From contig JALGYY010000004.1 in assembly GCA_025782575.1 (NCBI GenBank), positions 167,769 to 231,768 of the forward strand: a stretch of DNA of 64,000 nt, given 5' to 3'. The DNA comes from a bacterium. Its GTDB lineage: Bacteria; Orphanbacterota; Orphanbacteria; Orphanbacterales; Orphanbacteraceae. The notes under the pieces are model-generated. The model was not told where the DNA came from. It did no database searches and was given only the letters and a program-made list of their open reading frames with translations. Of this stretch, positions 36,069-43,988 are shown piece by piece. Position 1 is the stretch's first letter, and the number at the start of each line of letters is the position of its first letter. The translations under genes were made by a program, and so were the position numbers.

Positions 36069-36089
36069 CAATCTCCTGTTCCTGTCTGA

Positions 36090-36905
36090 TTAACCCGCGG
36101 CCTGTCCCACATGGTGAACGACCTGCTGCGGGTAGGGGATGTCGATCCCGTTCTTGTCGAATTCCTTTTTGATCGCCTCGGTCAGGTCGAACCGCACGCT
36201 CCAGTAGTCCGGAGAATTCACCCAGGGGCGGACGATGAAGTTGACACTGGAGTCGGCGAGTTCCGATACGGCGATTGTCGGGGCGGGGTCTTTCAGTATG
36301 CGATCGTCCGCCTGAATGATGCGGGTCATGATGTCGCGCGCCTTGTCGATCGGCGAGTTGTAGCCGATTCCCATGACAAGGTCGATGCGGCGCGTATCAT
36401 ATCCGCCGTAATTCTTGATGACGTCACCATAGATCGTACCGTTCGGAACGATTATTTTTACGTTATCGCCCGTCGCGACGGTTGTGCTGAAGATTCCGAT
36501 CTCCTTGACCGAGCCGGCGACGCCAGCCGCGTTCACGAAATCACCCACCTTGAAAGGGCGGAAGAGCAGAATCATTACGCCGGAGGCGAAATTCGCGAGA
36601 GATCCCTGGAGGGCAAAACCGACCGCGAAGCCGGCCGCGCCGAGAATCGCAACGAACGACGCCGTTTCAATTCCGAAGCGACCGAGAACGGCCACGACTG
36701 TAATGATCAGCACCATGTAATAGACAATACTGCCGACGAATTTCGCGAGACTCTTGTCAACGTTCCCGCGGGTCATTGTCCTGATGATGACCCGGCGGAA
36801 GAAACCGGCCGCAAACCGGCCGACAATGAGAGTTACGATGGCAAGCAGGACTGTCGTGCCTAACGCGGTTATCCTCGCCATCATTTCCGGTGACAGGGAA
36901 TCCAT
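36090..36905 (-). CDS. mscS: Small-conductance mechanosensitive channel MscS
   Basis: This protein of about 271 residues has three N-terminal membrane helices. The pore helix TM3 shows the Gly/Ala pattern (VAILGAAGFAVGFALQGSLA NFASG), followed by the beta domain (FRPFKVGDFVNAAGVAGSVK, IIVPNGTIYGDVIKNYG). It releases solutes on hypo-osmotic shock. Start 36905 is preferred to 36911 because AGGAG lies seven bases upstream. A MscL gene follows nearby upstream. Confidence 0.95.
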   Translation of the reverse strand: MDSLSPEMMARITALGTTVLLAIVTLIVGRFAAGFFRRVIIRTMTRGNVDKSLAKFVGSIVYYMVLIITVVAVLGRFGIETASFVAILGAAGFAVGFALQGSLANFASGVMILLFRPFKVGDFVNAAGVAGSVKEIGIFSTTVATGDNVKIIVPNGTIYGDVIKNYGGYDTRRIDLVMGIGYNSPIDKARDIMTRIIQADDRILKDPAPTIAVSELADSSVNFIVRPWVNSPDYWSVRFDLTEAIKKEFDKNGIDIPYPQQVVHHVGQAAG

Positions 36906-37038
36906 AATCATGCTCCTCTCGCCGGGGTTCCGGGGCGCCGGCTCTCAAGGAAGAAGCCCGGGTCGGCAAGCAACCAGGGCCCCCTCGGTCAGGGTTGTCC
37001 CGCGAGAATGGAGCGAGCCGTCCCCGCGGAGCAGTTCT

Positions 37039-37455
37039 CTATTTTGCCTTCAAAAGGTCGCGGATCTCTGTGAGAAGCGTCTCTTCGGCCGACGGCTTCG
37101 GCGGCGGAGCGGGCTTCTCTTCTTCTTTCTTCTTGAAGCGGTTCACCTGCTTCACAAGCATGAAGACGCAGAAGGCGACGATGATGAAATCGAACACCGT
37201 GTTCAGCCAGGCGCCGTAGGCGATAATCGGAGCACTCGCTTCGCGCGCGGCGGCGAATGTTTCGAAAGTCTCGTCGCTCAGGTTTACATAGAGACTCGAA
37301 AAATCGAGCCCCCCCATGAGCTTTCCGATCGGGGGCATCAGCACGTCTTTCACGAATGAGCTGATGATCTTCCCGAACGCCGCACCAATGATGATACCGA
37401 TCGCCATGTCGAGAACATTGCCCTTCATGGCAAAGTCCTTGAACTCCTTCAGCAT
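37039..37455 (-). CDS. mscL: Large-conductance mechanosensitive channel MscL
   Basis: This 138-residue protein has two membrane helices. The N-terminal part [20 protein letters not shown] followed by [20 protein letters not shown] is the conserved pore region. The second helix is [20 protein letters not shown], followed by a charged cytoplasmic helix. It opens under strong membrane tension. A strong AAGGAGG precedes the ATG. Together with mscS it makes an osmotic-safety pair on the same strand. Confidence 0.98.
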   Translation of the reverse strand: MLKEFKDFAMKGNVLDMAIGIIIGAAFGKIISSFVKDVLMPPIGKLMGGLDFSSLYVNLSDETFETFAAAREASAPIIAYGAWLNTVFDFIIVAFCVFMLVKQVNRFKKKEEEKPAPPPKPSAEETLLTEIRDLLKAK

Positions 37456-37708
37456 GCCGTTTCCTCCTTGCTTGTGACGAATTGCTAACGAGTCTTGAAT
37501 GCCGATTCCGCCCTCAGGACAAGCCCTTCAACGCTCTTGGTCGCGCTCGAATCATCCAATGCGTAATCTCCCGGGGAGCATTCTTTCAGCCGGAAAGCCT
37601 CACCGCAATCAAAAAGGGGAGGGTTTCCAAGATGGAGGCCGCGCACTCCACCAACTGGAGACAACGGTAGTTGTGGCGTGAGGCCTGCCCCCGAGCCACG
37701 ACCTCTCG

Positions 37709-38434
37709 CTATCCGAAGACCTTTCGGAGAAGGGCGGTCGTTCTGGCGGCCGGGTCTTCGCGGATCTTTTTTTCTTCACCCGCGAGAGTGTCGAACAATC
37801 CGCCGAGCGCCTTCTCGGTAATGTGGCCGTCGAGATCGATAGAGGGCTTCGAAACAAATGGAATGCGGGAATACTTGTCGAGCAGTTCGTTATATGTGTT
37901 GTACACGCCGACCTCCTGCATCTTCTCGGTCACGATCGGCCGAAATTTTGTTCGAAGGCGATCGGAGGTGTGGGCGTAGAAATAATCAGTTGCAGAGCGA
38001 TCTCCCCCGTTCAGGATGCCCATCGCGTCGGAAAGAGTCATTTCCGTAATGGCGAGCCAGAAGACATCTTTCGCCTCACCGGCGGCCATTTCGGCCGCCC
38101 GGTTCATGGCCAGTTCGAATTCATCAACAGGCTTGTTGATCCCGATGCCCCGGAGAGTGCTCGCCACGGTTTCGAATTCCTTCGGCAGGGGGATTCTGAT
38201 CAGCGGATTCCCGAAGAAACCGTCTTCTTTGCTGGTGGTGATTACCGAACGATCCGTGCCGATATGGAGCGCTTCTTTGAGACCGGCCGCGACCGTCCCT
38301 TCATCGAGCGCCCCTCCTGCACCCCCGAGAATCGTCCCGAGTGGGATGTCGGATGCTGTGCAGCCGGAAAGGGTAAGCGCAAAAGCCAGAACGATTGTTG
38401 CGGACAGAGTTTTCATAATCCGTTTCTGAAACAT
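37709..38434 (-). CDS. DUF4197 family lipoprotein
   Basis: This protein of about 241 residues has a lipoprotein signal (TIVLAFALTLSGC, lipobox LSGC). The DUF4197 body shows AAGLKEALHIGTDRSVITTS, FFGNPLIRIPLPKE and MTLSDAMGILNGGDRSATDY, conserved in that family. The molecular role is unknown. It stands alone; the 253-bp gap on its 3' side up to mscL holds no evident gene. ATG 38434 is chosen over 38416, as both leave an intact signal peptide and the support is weak for either. Confidence 0.85.
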   Translation of the reverse strand: MFQKRIMKTLSATIVLAFALTLSGCTASDIPLGTILGGAGGALDEGTVAAGLKEALHIGTDRSVITTSKEDGFFGNPLIRIPLPKEFETVASTLRGIGINKPVDEFELAMNRAAEMAAGEAKDVFWLAITEMTLSDAMGILNGGDRSATDYFYAHTSDRLRTKFRPIVTEKMQEVGVYNTYNELLDKYSRIPFVSKPSIDLDGHITEKALGGLFDTLAGEEKKIREDPAARTTALLRKVFG

Positions 38435-38771
38435 GATTGGTAACCCCTGTTCGGAGTGAAGATCATTGTTGGTGGCCGGTTTCAGAATCATCGACCGGTT
38501 TCACTGCCCGAGAGTCACATTGGAGAGCCGATTCTGGCAACGAAAACCGCGCGCCAGTCCGCGAACTTGTGACTTTTCCTGGCCCGTTCGCGTCCATAGC
38601 ATCGAATAGGTCGACACCTGTCGTTTAGGGAACCGGGGAGTCGTGGTACCGTTTCTTCCGAGCCCCTTTCTCCGTCTGCCCGTTTCTTTCCGAGGGAGGA
38701 AAGTAGTGCGCGGTTCCCCGCTTCGTTATATTAGAGACAACTCTTCACCCATTTTCGAGGATGTTGCTGTC
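38435..38771. other. Divergent intergenic region
   Basis: This 337-bp gap separates the DUF4197 gene (minus) from the formylglutamate-hydrolase-like gene (plus). TATATT at 38728-38733 is a possible -10 for the plus gene, without a good -35. No small gene, RNA or repeat was recognised. Confidence 0.35.
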
Positions 38772-39578
38772 ATGTCCAAGCTCTCTTTTCCCGCCCCGCC
38801 GGCATGGACAGTCGTTCCGGGAGACGGCCCGGTTATCGGCGTGGCGCTCCACGACGGGCACCATGTCCGCCCTGAAATTCTCTCCCACATGGTGATCAGC
38901 GAGGACGACCGTCTTCGCGAAGAAGATCCGCTTACAGGTGATTGGGTAGGCGTGGGGGCGACGCAGGTTGTGGTGCATCGATCCCGCTTCGAACTCGACC
39001 TGAACCGTCCCCGGGAGCGGGCGATCTATCGCACCCCCGAAGAAGCGTGGGGACTCGTGGTCTGGAAGGAGATCCCGCCACGTGCCCTGCTCGAGCAATC
39101 GCTTGCAGCATACGATCAGTTCTATCGTGAGATGTTCGAGTTGCTCTGCGACATTGAATCCCGTCACGGGTATTTTGTCGTGTACGACTTGCACAGCTAC
39201 AACTATCGGCGCTACGGCAGGAACGCTCCGCCGGAGCCGGCGATCGAAAACCCCGAGATCGACGTAGACGCGACCCCTGTCGACAAAGAGCGTTGGGGCG
39301 CGCTGCTCGACCGATTCTTAAGTGATCTCAGGGGCTACGAATTTCAAGGTCGGCGGCTTGATGTCCGTACCAACATCAAGTTTCCTGGCAGCCACTTTGC
39401 ACAATGGGTCTGCCGGAACTTCCCGGAGACAGGTCTGGCGCTCAGTGTTGAAGTGCGGAAATTCTTCATGGATGAGTGGGACGGAACTCCGTTCAGGGAA
39501 ACTGTGGACGAAGTGGGGGAACTGCTCCGCGCGACCGTTCCCGGAGTACTCTCGGAACTGAGTCGGGCGAAGGCCTAG
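38772..39578 (+). CDS. N-formylglutamate amidohydrolase-like protein
   Basis: This 268-residue protein belongs to the FGase family of zinc amidohydrolases. Markers include VIGVALHDGHHVRPEI, SRFELDLNRPRERAIYR, YFVVYDLHSYN (probable metal ligands Asp-His) and LSVEVRKFFMDEWDG. Classic FGases end the histidine-degradation pathway, but no hut genes are near, and the family also covers hydrolases of unknown substrate. ATG 38772 begins MSKLSFPAPPAW, and the upstream extension in frame looks non-coding. The gene ends 12 bp before the convergent HIT gene. Confidence 0.85.
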   Translation: MSKLSFPAPPAWTVVPGDGPVIGVALHDGHHVRPEILSHMVISEDDRLREEDPLTGDWVGVGATQVVVHRSRFELDLNRPRERAIYRTPEEAWGLVVWKEIPPRALLEQSLAAYDQFYREMFELLCDIESRHGYFVVYDLHSYNYRRYGRNAPPEPAIENPEIDVDATPVDKERWGALLDRFLSDLRGYEFQGRRLDVRTNIKFPGSHFAQWVCRNFPETGLALSVEVRKFFMDEWDGTPFRETVDEVGELLRATVPGVLSELSRAKA

Positions 39579-39590
39579 GCGGCCGGAGGG

Positions 39591-40004
39591 CTACAGCTTC
39601 GAAGCGATCTTTTTAGCAATACCAGCCAGCTCTTCGGGCGGCGGCTCGGAGATATTCCACTCAATGCCGAGGCCGGAATTGTCTTCGTATTTCGGAATGA
39701 TATGGAAGTGTACGTGGAAGACCGCCTGATGGGCGTGGGCACCGTTGTTCTGCAGGACATTATAGGAGGAGGCGCCTGTAGCGGCGACCACGGCGCGAGC
39801 GAGGCGTGGCAAGACACGGCCCAATGCGGCAGCGGAGTCGTCAGACAACTCCCCGAGCATTTTCGCCGGTTCTTTAGGAATCACAAGAGTATGCCCGAGG
39901 CTGATCGGGTTGACGTCCATGAAGGCGAGTACGTTTTCGTCTTCATAGATCTTGTGACAGGGAACCTTTCCGTCGAGGATCTTCTGAAAGATCGTATCCG
40001 CCAC
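39591..40004 (-). CDS. HIT family nucleotide hydrolase/transferase
   Basis: This 137-residue histidine-triad protein has the catalytic motif HVHFHIIP preceded by GAHAHQAVF. The nucleotide pocket start DTIFQKILDGKVPCHKIYED is also typical of Hint/HinT proteins that hydrolyse AMP-linked substrates. The start is GTG 40004, with GGAG eight bases upstream. The gene is 11 bp downstream of rpmG and probably shares its promoter. Confidence 0.93.
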   Translation of the reverse strand: MADTIFQKILDGKVPCHKIYEDENVLAFMDVNPISLGHTLVIPKEPAKMLGELSDDSAAALGRVLPRLARAVVAATGASSYNVLQNNGAHAHQAVFHVHFHIIPKYEDNSGLGIEWNISEPPPEELAGIAKKIASKL

Positions 40005-40015
40005 GTCGCCGTCTC

Positions 40016-40195
40016 CTATCGAATCTCTTTATGGACCGTGTGTCGGCGAAGGCTCGGGTTGTACTTCTTGAGCTCCAACCGCTCCGGGTGCTGCTGCTTG
40101 TTTTTAGACGTTCTGTAGCGGGAGGGGGATTTTCCCAATTTCCGCGCCTCAGTACACTCGATTGTGATCTGGACGCGAGCGCCTTTCTTGGCCAT
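40016..40195 (-). CDS. rpmG: 50S ribosomal protein L33 (zinc-free form)
   Basis: This 59-residue protein begins [19 protein letters not shown] and ends [13 protein letters not shown], a clear L33. Only one of the four zinc-binding cysteines of the C+ form remains (Cys14), so it is a C- type that does not bind zinc. AAGGAG lies seven bases before the ATG. A promoter is visible upstream. secE and nusG, common L33 neighbours, are not here; the HIT gene follows. Confidence 0.95.
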   Translation of the reverse strand: MAKKGARVQITIECTEARKLGKSPSRYRTSKNKQQHPERLELKKYNPSLRRHTVHKEIR

Positions 40196-40245
40196 TTCGG
40201 ACTCCTTACGATTATGCCCCTCCAGGGGGCCTGTTCAACCGAAAC

Positions 40246-40274
40246 AGTATAGCGAAATCGGGGGTGGGAGGCAA
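40246..40274 (-). promoter_or_regulatory. Promoter for rpmG-HIT
   Basis: On the minus strand TTGCCT (40269-40274) and TATACT (40246-40251) are separated by exactly 17 bp, a good sigma-70 arrangement about 50 bp upstream of the rpmG ATG. Between them and the ATG lies a short GCCCCCTGGAGGGGC hairpin in the leader. Confidence 0.65.
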
Positions 40275-40580
40275 GGCGGGATATTCGCTAACACGGCAGA
40301 GGAGCAGGAGGGGAGCCATATTGTTCAGAGAGCGGGTAAAACCATGGGTTGGACCACATGCCTAGTGCAGGGAATCAGCCACAGTGCCCATGACAACAAA
40401 GAACGAAAACAACCAGAAAGGTGACTATGAGACGCATGTCACTGCTCCCTTCGAGCGCCGAGGCCTCAAACTCAAATGAACCGGGATAGATGGGACTCTG
40501 GTGCGCGAAATGCGTCCCATATCCAAGTTACGCACACAAAGGGGGAGTGTCAAACAATTGGCGAGCGATCACGAAAAAGC
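40275..40580. other. Intergenic region without recognised gene
   Basis: About 300 bp contain no convincing frame and are less GC-rich than the surroundings. A six-base inverted repeat TGGGAC/GTCCCA lies near 40488-40516. The position at the left side of the NhaR/release-factor/Usp cassette suggests an insertion boundary, but no direct repeat or integrase was found. Confidence 0.4.
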
Positions 40581-41489
40581 CTAAGCCCCACCTTCGAAAA
40601 GACGCCCTTTGGCGTTCTCCACAAGCGCGGCCACGAGGGGATGATCGAACTTTCTTCTGAGCGAGATTGCATAGAACTGCTCTCGTACGGACTCCAATCG
40701 CCCGACGACCCGAACGGCGTACTGTTTCAGGATCTCCTGCTCGGTAATGTCTGGTGCAGCAAACAAGCCCTTGCCGGCCTGGCCGAACGTCTTGAGTAGA
40801 GCACTATCCTGAAACTCAGCCACGACCACCGGGTGGATATCCTCCGTCTCAAACCAACGATCCAGCGATTGACGTAACGCGGTCCCTTCGGTTGGCAGAA
40901 GGAAAGGCGCCCCGTTGACGGAGCCCGGGAATCCGCGCCGGTATGACTCGGCCAGATCATTTGCCCCAAAAACAGAGACGCCACACTCCCCAAGCAGATG
41001 ACTGAATACTCGCACCCTGACTTGAGAACCAGCCGGGCGGTCAGACAAGACAAGGTGCAAATCGTGAGCCGCCAGCCGCATCAGCAATTCGGTAACGGGG
41101 GCTTCGTGACAAATCAGGCGGACGCCCTCGGGCATTGACAGGACAGGTTCGAGGAGCCGGTGGGCGACCAGCTTCGGCAGCACGTCAGCAATCCCGATGG
41201 TCACACGCAGGGGTCTGCCTGCTGACCGTCCCGCCAGAGTATCGAGCAGCTCCTGGCCGAGGCTGAAAATCTCATCGGCGTACCGCAGTACCGATCGGCC
41301 CGTATCGGTCAATACCAGATTCCGACCCGTCCGTGAGAAGAGTTGCTCGCCGAGCTGACTTTCGAGTGCCTTGATCTGTGCCGATATCGTTGGTTGTGCC
41401 AGCCCCAGTTTCCGGCAAGCAGCCGCGATGGTCCCCTCTTTGGCGACCACCCAGAAGTAGAGAAGGTGGTGATAGTTAAGCCAGTCCAT
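40581..41489 (-). CDS. nhaR: LysR-family regulator, NhaR type
   Basis: This 302-residue LysR-type transcription factor has the N-terminal winged helix-turn-helix LNYHHLLYFWVVAKEGTIAA, QPTISAQIKALESQLG and LVLTDTGRSVL. The effector domain follows (GIADVLPKLVAHRLLEPVL). The LNYHHLLYFW start is characteristic of NhaR, which responds to sodium and alkaline stress. It is divergent from the release-factor-like gene, and an operator-like dyad lies between them. It probably regulates that stress cassette; no nhaA antiporter is present here. Confidence 0.88.
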   Translation of the reverse strand: MDWLNYHHLLYFWVVAKEGTIAAACRKLGLAQPTISAQIKALESQLGEQLFSRTGRNLVLTDTGRSVLRYADEIFSLGQELLDTLAGRSAGRPLRVTIGIADVLPKLVAHRLLEPVLSMPEGVRLICHEAPVTELLMRLAAHDLHLVLSDRPAGSQVRVRVFSHLLGECGVSVFGANDLAESYRRGFPGSVNGAPFLLPTEGTALRQSLDRWFETEDIHPVVVAEFQDSALLKTFGQAGKGLFAAPDITEQEILKQYAVRVVGRLESVREQFYAISLRRKFDHPLVAALVENAKGRLFEGGA

Positions 41490-41503
41490 GGCACTTAGGA
41501 AAA

Positions 41504-41520
41504 CATAGATTAAACCTATG
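41504..41520. promoter_or_regulatory. LysR-type operator-like dyad
   Basis: CATAG-N7-CTATG is a perfect interrupted palindrome in the gap between the NhaR-like gene and the release-factor-like gene, 15 bp from the nhaR ATG. LysR regulators usually bind such T-N11-A dyads near their own start. Its presence argues that the divergent gene starts at 41629 rather than at the ATG at 41518 that overlaps the dyad. Confidence 0.55.
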
Positions 41521-41628
41521 AATCAACTCTTATTATCTGTGGATCCGATGAGTGCTTTCCCGTGTAACACCACTAGGCCACCGAGAACACGCGCCGAACT
41601 GCCGGAATCTCTGACCGAGGGGGACAAA

Positions 41629-42813
41629 ATGGAACTCCGGATGCTGCAAGAGCACATTCGAGTGCTGGCGACTGTCCAAGAAACAGAAGATCTGATGCTG
41701 AGCTGCTATGCCAATTTCGAGCAGGGTCGCCGCAAGCACTCGCTGGCAGAGATTCGCGCGGCCGCGCGGGGAGTGAGGGCAAGCATAGACCCACCCATGC
41801 GCCCCGCTTTTGAGGAGGCGTTGCGCAAGATAGTTGATGCCCTCGGCTCGAAGGTTGCGCGAAGCACAAAAGGCGTTGCCGTATTCGCCCGCGCCGGCGA
41901 GAGCCCGTTCTTTCTGGCCCTGCCGTTCGAGGCCCCGCTGCCCAATTGGTTCTTTGCCGACAGGGTGCCCAATATTTATCACCTCGTGGAGCTGAAAGAT
42001 ACTTATGACAGATATGTTGTCCTGATCGCTCATGAAGATCGGGCGCGCATTCTCGAGGTGAACCTGGGTGCCGCCACGAAGGAGCTGTGGGTTTCCCAAC
42101 CAGCATTACGCGAGCGCGTCGGTCGGGAGTGGACGCGCGACCACTACCAGAATCATCGCCGCGATCGCGGAGACAAATTCATCAAAGAGAAGATTGAAAT
42201 CCTCGACAAGCTCATGTCGGCAGAGGGCCATACGTATCTAGTCCTGGCCGGCAGCCCCAGGGTAGTCAACCTTCTTCTGAAGAAACTGCCTCGAAGACTT
42301 GCCGACAAGGTTGTCGATGTCCTTCAGGCGACCTCACAAGATGCAACCGCCGACGTGGTGTCTGCCACGCTGTCGAGCTTCGTAGAACATGAATTACGCG
42401 AGTCCCTCGCTACGGCGCAGCTTCTCAAGTCCACGCTGCGACGAGGTGGTCTCGCTGTGGCCGGTACGGCCCCGACCCTTGCTGCACTACGAAGCGCCCA
42501 AACAGATATTCTTGTTCTCGCGGATTGGTACAGCCCTCCGCCCGGATGGCGGTGTTTCCAGTGCGGACACATCGATGCGGAAGAGTTGAAACCCATCTCA
42601 TGCGCGGAGTGCCACCAAGGCCGGTTCCGGGAGGTAGATCTCAAATCGGAAATGGTCCGACTCGCGGAACGTCTCGGGTGCGTGGTGGAAATCGTTCGAG
42701 AGAGCGACACGTTGCTGGAATGCGGAGGAGTCGGTTGTACCCTGCGTTACTGGCTCCCCGAGCAACACGCACAGCAAGAGATGAGAGAATCCCACGAGAT
42801 GTTCACGACGTGA
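41629..42813 (+). CDS. Bacterial archaeo-eukaryotic release factor-like protein (baeRF)
   Basis: This protein of about 394 residues resembles the bacterial eRF1/Pelota-like family. The N-terminal domain shows FEEALRKIVDALGSKVARST and VVLIAHEDRARILEVNLG. The middle has KEKIEILDKLMSAEGHTYLV and SPRVVNLLLKKLP. The C-terminal domain carries a zinc ribbon (CFQCGHIDAEELKPISCAEC) and the eRF1-like GGVGCTLRYWL. It may act on stalled or hibernating ribosomes under stress; this is inferred from family. ATG 41629 has GAGGGGG upstream; the frame opens earlier at 41518. Confidence 0.8.
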   Translation: MELRMLQEHIRVLATVQETEDLMLSCYANFEQGRRKHSLAEIRAAARGVRASIDPPMRPAFEEALRKIVDALGSKVARSTKGVAVFARAGESPFFLALPFEAPLPNWFFADRVPNIYHLVELKDTYDRYVVLIAHEDRARILEVNLGAATKELWVSQPALRERVGREWTRDHYQNHRRDRGDKFIKEKIEILDKLMSAEGHTYLVLAGSPRVVNLLLKKLPRRLADKVVDVLQATSQDATADVVSATLSSFVEHELRESLATAQLLKSTLRRGGLAVAGTAPTLAALRSAQTDILVLADWYSPPPGWRCFQCGHIDAEELKPISCAECHQGRFREVDLKSEMVRLAERLGCVVEIVRESDTLLECGGVGCTLRYWLPEQHAQQEMRESHEMFTT

Positions 42814-42896
42814 AATCGTCGACCCGATAGAGGGAGAGCGTGATGGCGTCATGATCGTAGCCTGTCAAGAACGACCCCGGGACGCGGGAGGATAAA

Positions 42897-43988
42897 ATGC
42901 ATCGCTTCAAGAATATCCTTGTTGTTGCCGAGGAAGGTGAACACGGCCGGGCGACGCTCGCCCGGGCTGTAAGACTGGCCAGGAGGAACGAGGCCAGGCT
43001 CACCGTCGTTGACCCACTGAGACGGACGACGGCGGAGAGAGCGCTTCCCCGTAACCTTCAGAATGCCATTGTGAGCGAGCGCCGATCCCTCTTGAAGCAG
43101 CTTACCGAGCCGTTTCGGGAGCAAGACGTTCAGATCCACGAAAAACTGCTGTACGGAACTCCGTTCATAGAAGTCATCCGGGAGGTGTTACGGAGTAGTC
43201 ACGACCTGGTGATCATCGCGGCTAAGAGCGCGGTCGGCCTCCGGGCGCGCGTGTTTGGCAGCTTTTCTCTTCACCTGATGCGCAAATGCCCATGCCCGGT
43301 CTGGGTGTTGGGACCCGCCCCGCGTTACCCGACCGGCCAGATCCTGGCCGCCGTTGACCCCAGCCCGACAGATGCCGAAAACGACTCGGTTAACGCGCAG
43401 ATCATTGAGCTGGCAACCTCCATAGCCAGGCTGACGAAAGGTCATCTCCACATCGTGCATGCATGGGAGCTTTGGGGGGAAGATCTTATGAGGCGGCGAA
43501 CAAGGAACCTGGGCGCGGCAGACTGGGCAGTCCACGAGGAACGCATTGCCGCCCAAACGCGGCTCAACGAGTTTCTCGGACACTACATCCTTGACGATGT
43601 GCATTACCACGTCCACCTCGTTAAGGGGAAGGCAAGCCGCGTCATCGCTTCCCTGGTCGCCAAACACGCGATCGACCTTGTTGTGGTAGGCACGGTGTGC
43701 AGAACGGGGATCGCAGGTATGTTGATCGGCAGCACGGCGGAAAACATGCTCGGACAGATGGATTGCTCGGTCCTCGCCCTGAAGCCCCGGGGATTCGTCT
43801 CTCCTGTGGAAGTCACAAATCCCCGGGGGGCGACATCTATCGAACCAGCGTCATGCGGTGGACATTCCGGTAATTTCCCGCATCAAACCGATAGAGATAG
43901 ATACCCGAGCCGACCGGTGTCCCGCGATCGTCCTGTCCGTCCCACAGGATCGAATGGAACCCCGGGGCTCGGGATTCATTGTCGATGA
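42897..43988 (+). CDS. Tandem universal stress protein, 3' end displaced
   Basis: Two UspA domains are present: residues 1 to about 140 (HRFKNILVVAEEGEHGRATL) and about 145 to 305 (ILAAVDPSPTD ... DLVVVGTVCRTGIAGMLIGS, ENMLGQMDCSVLALKPRGF), as in UspE. Homology ends near 43806 (KPRGFVSPV). The remaining 60 codons read antisense through the end of the convergent FG-GAP gene and look non-coding, so the native stop seems lost, probably at an insertion edge. GGGAGG precedes the ATG. The adjacent release-factor-like gene suggests a stress cassette. Confidence 0.87.
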   Translation: MHRFKNILVVAEEGEHGRATLARAVRLARRNEARLTVVDPLRRTTAERALPRNLQNAIVSERRSLLKQLTEPFREQDVQIHEKLLYGTPFIEVIREVLRSSHDLVIIAAKSAVGLRARVFGSFSLHLMRKCPCPVWVLGPAPRYPTGQILAAVDPSPTDAENDSVNAQIIELATSIARLTKGHLHIVHAWELWGEDLMRRRTRNLGAADWAVHEERIAAQTRLNEFLGHYILDDVHYHVHLVKGKASRVIASLVAKHAIDLVVVGTVCRTGIAGMLIGSTAENMLGQMDCSVLALKPRGFVSPVEVTNPRGATSIEPASCGGHSGNFPHQTDRDRYPSRPVSRDRPVRPTGSNGTPGLGIHCR

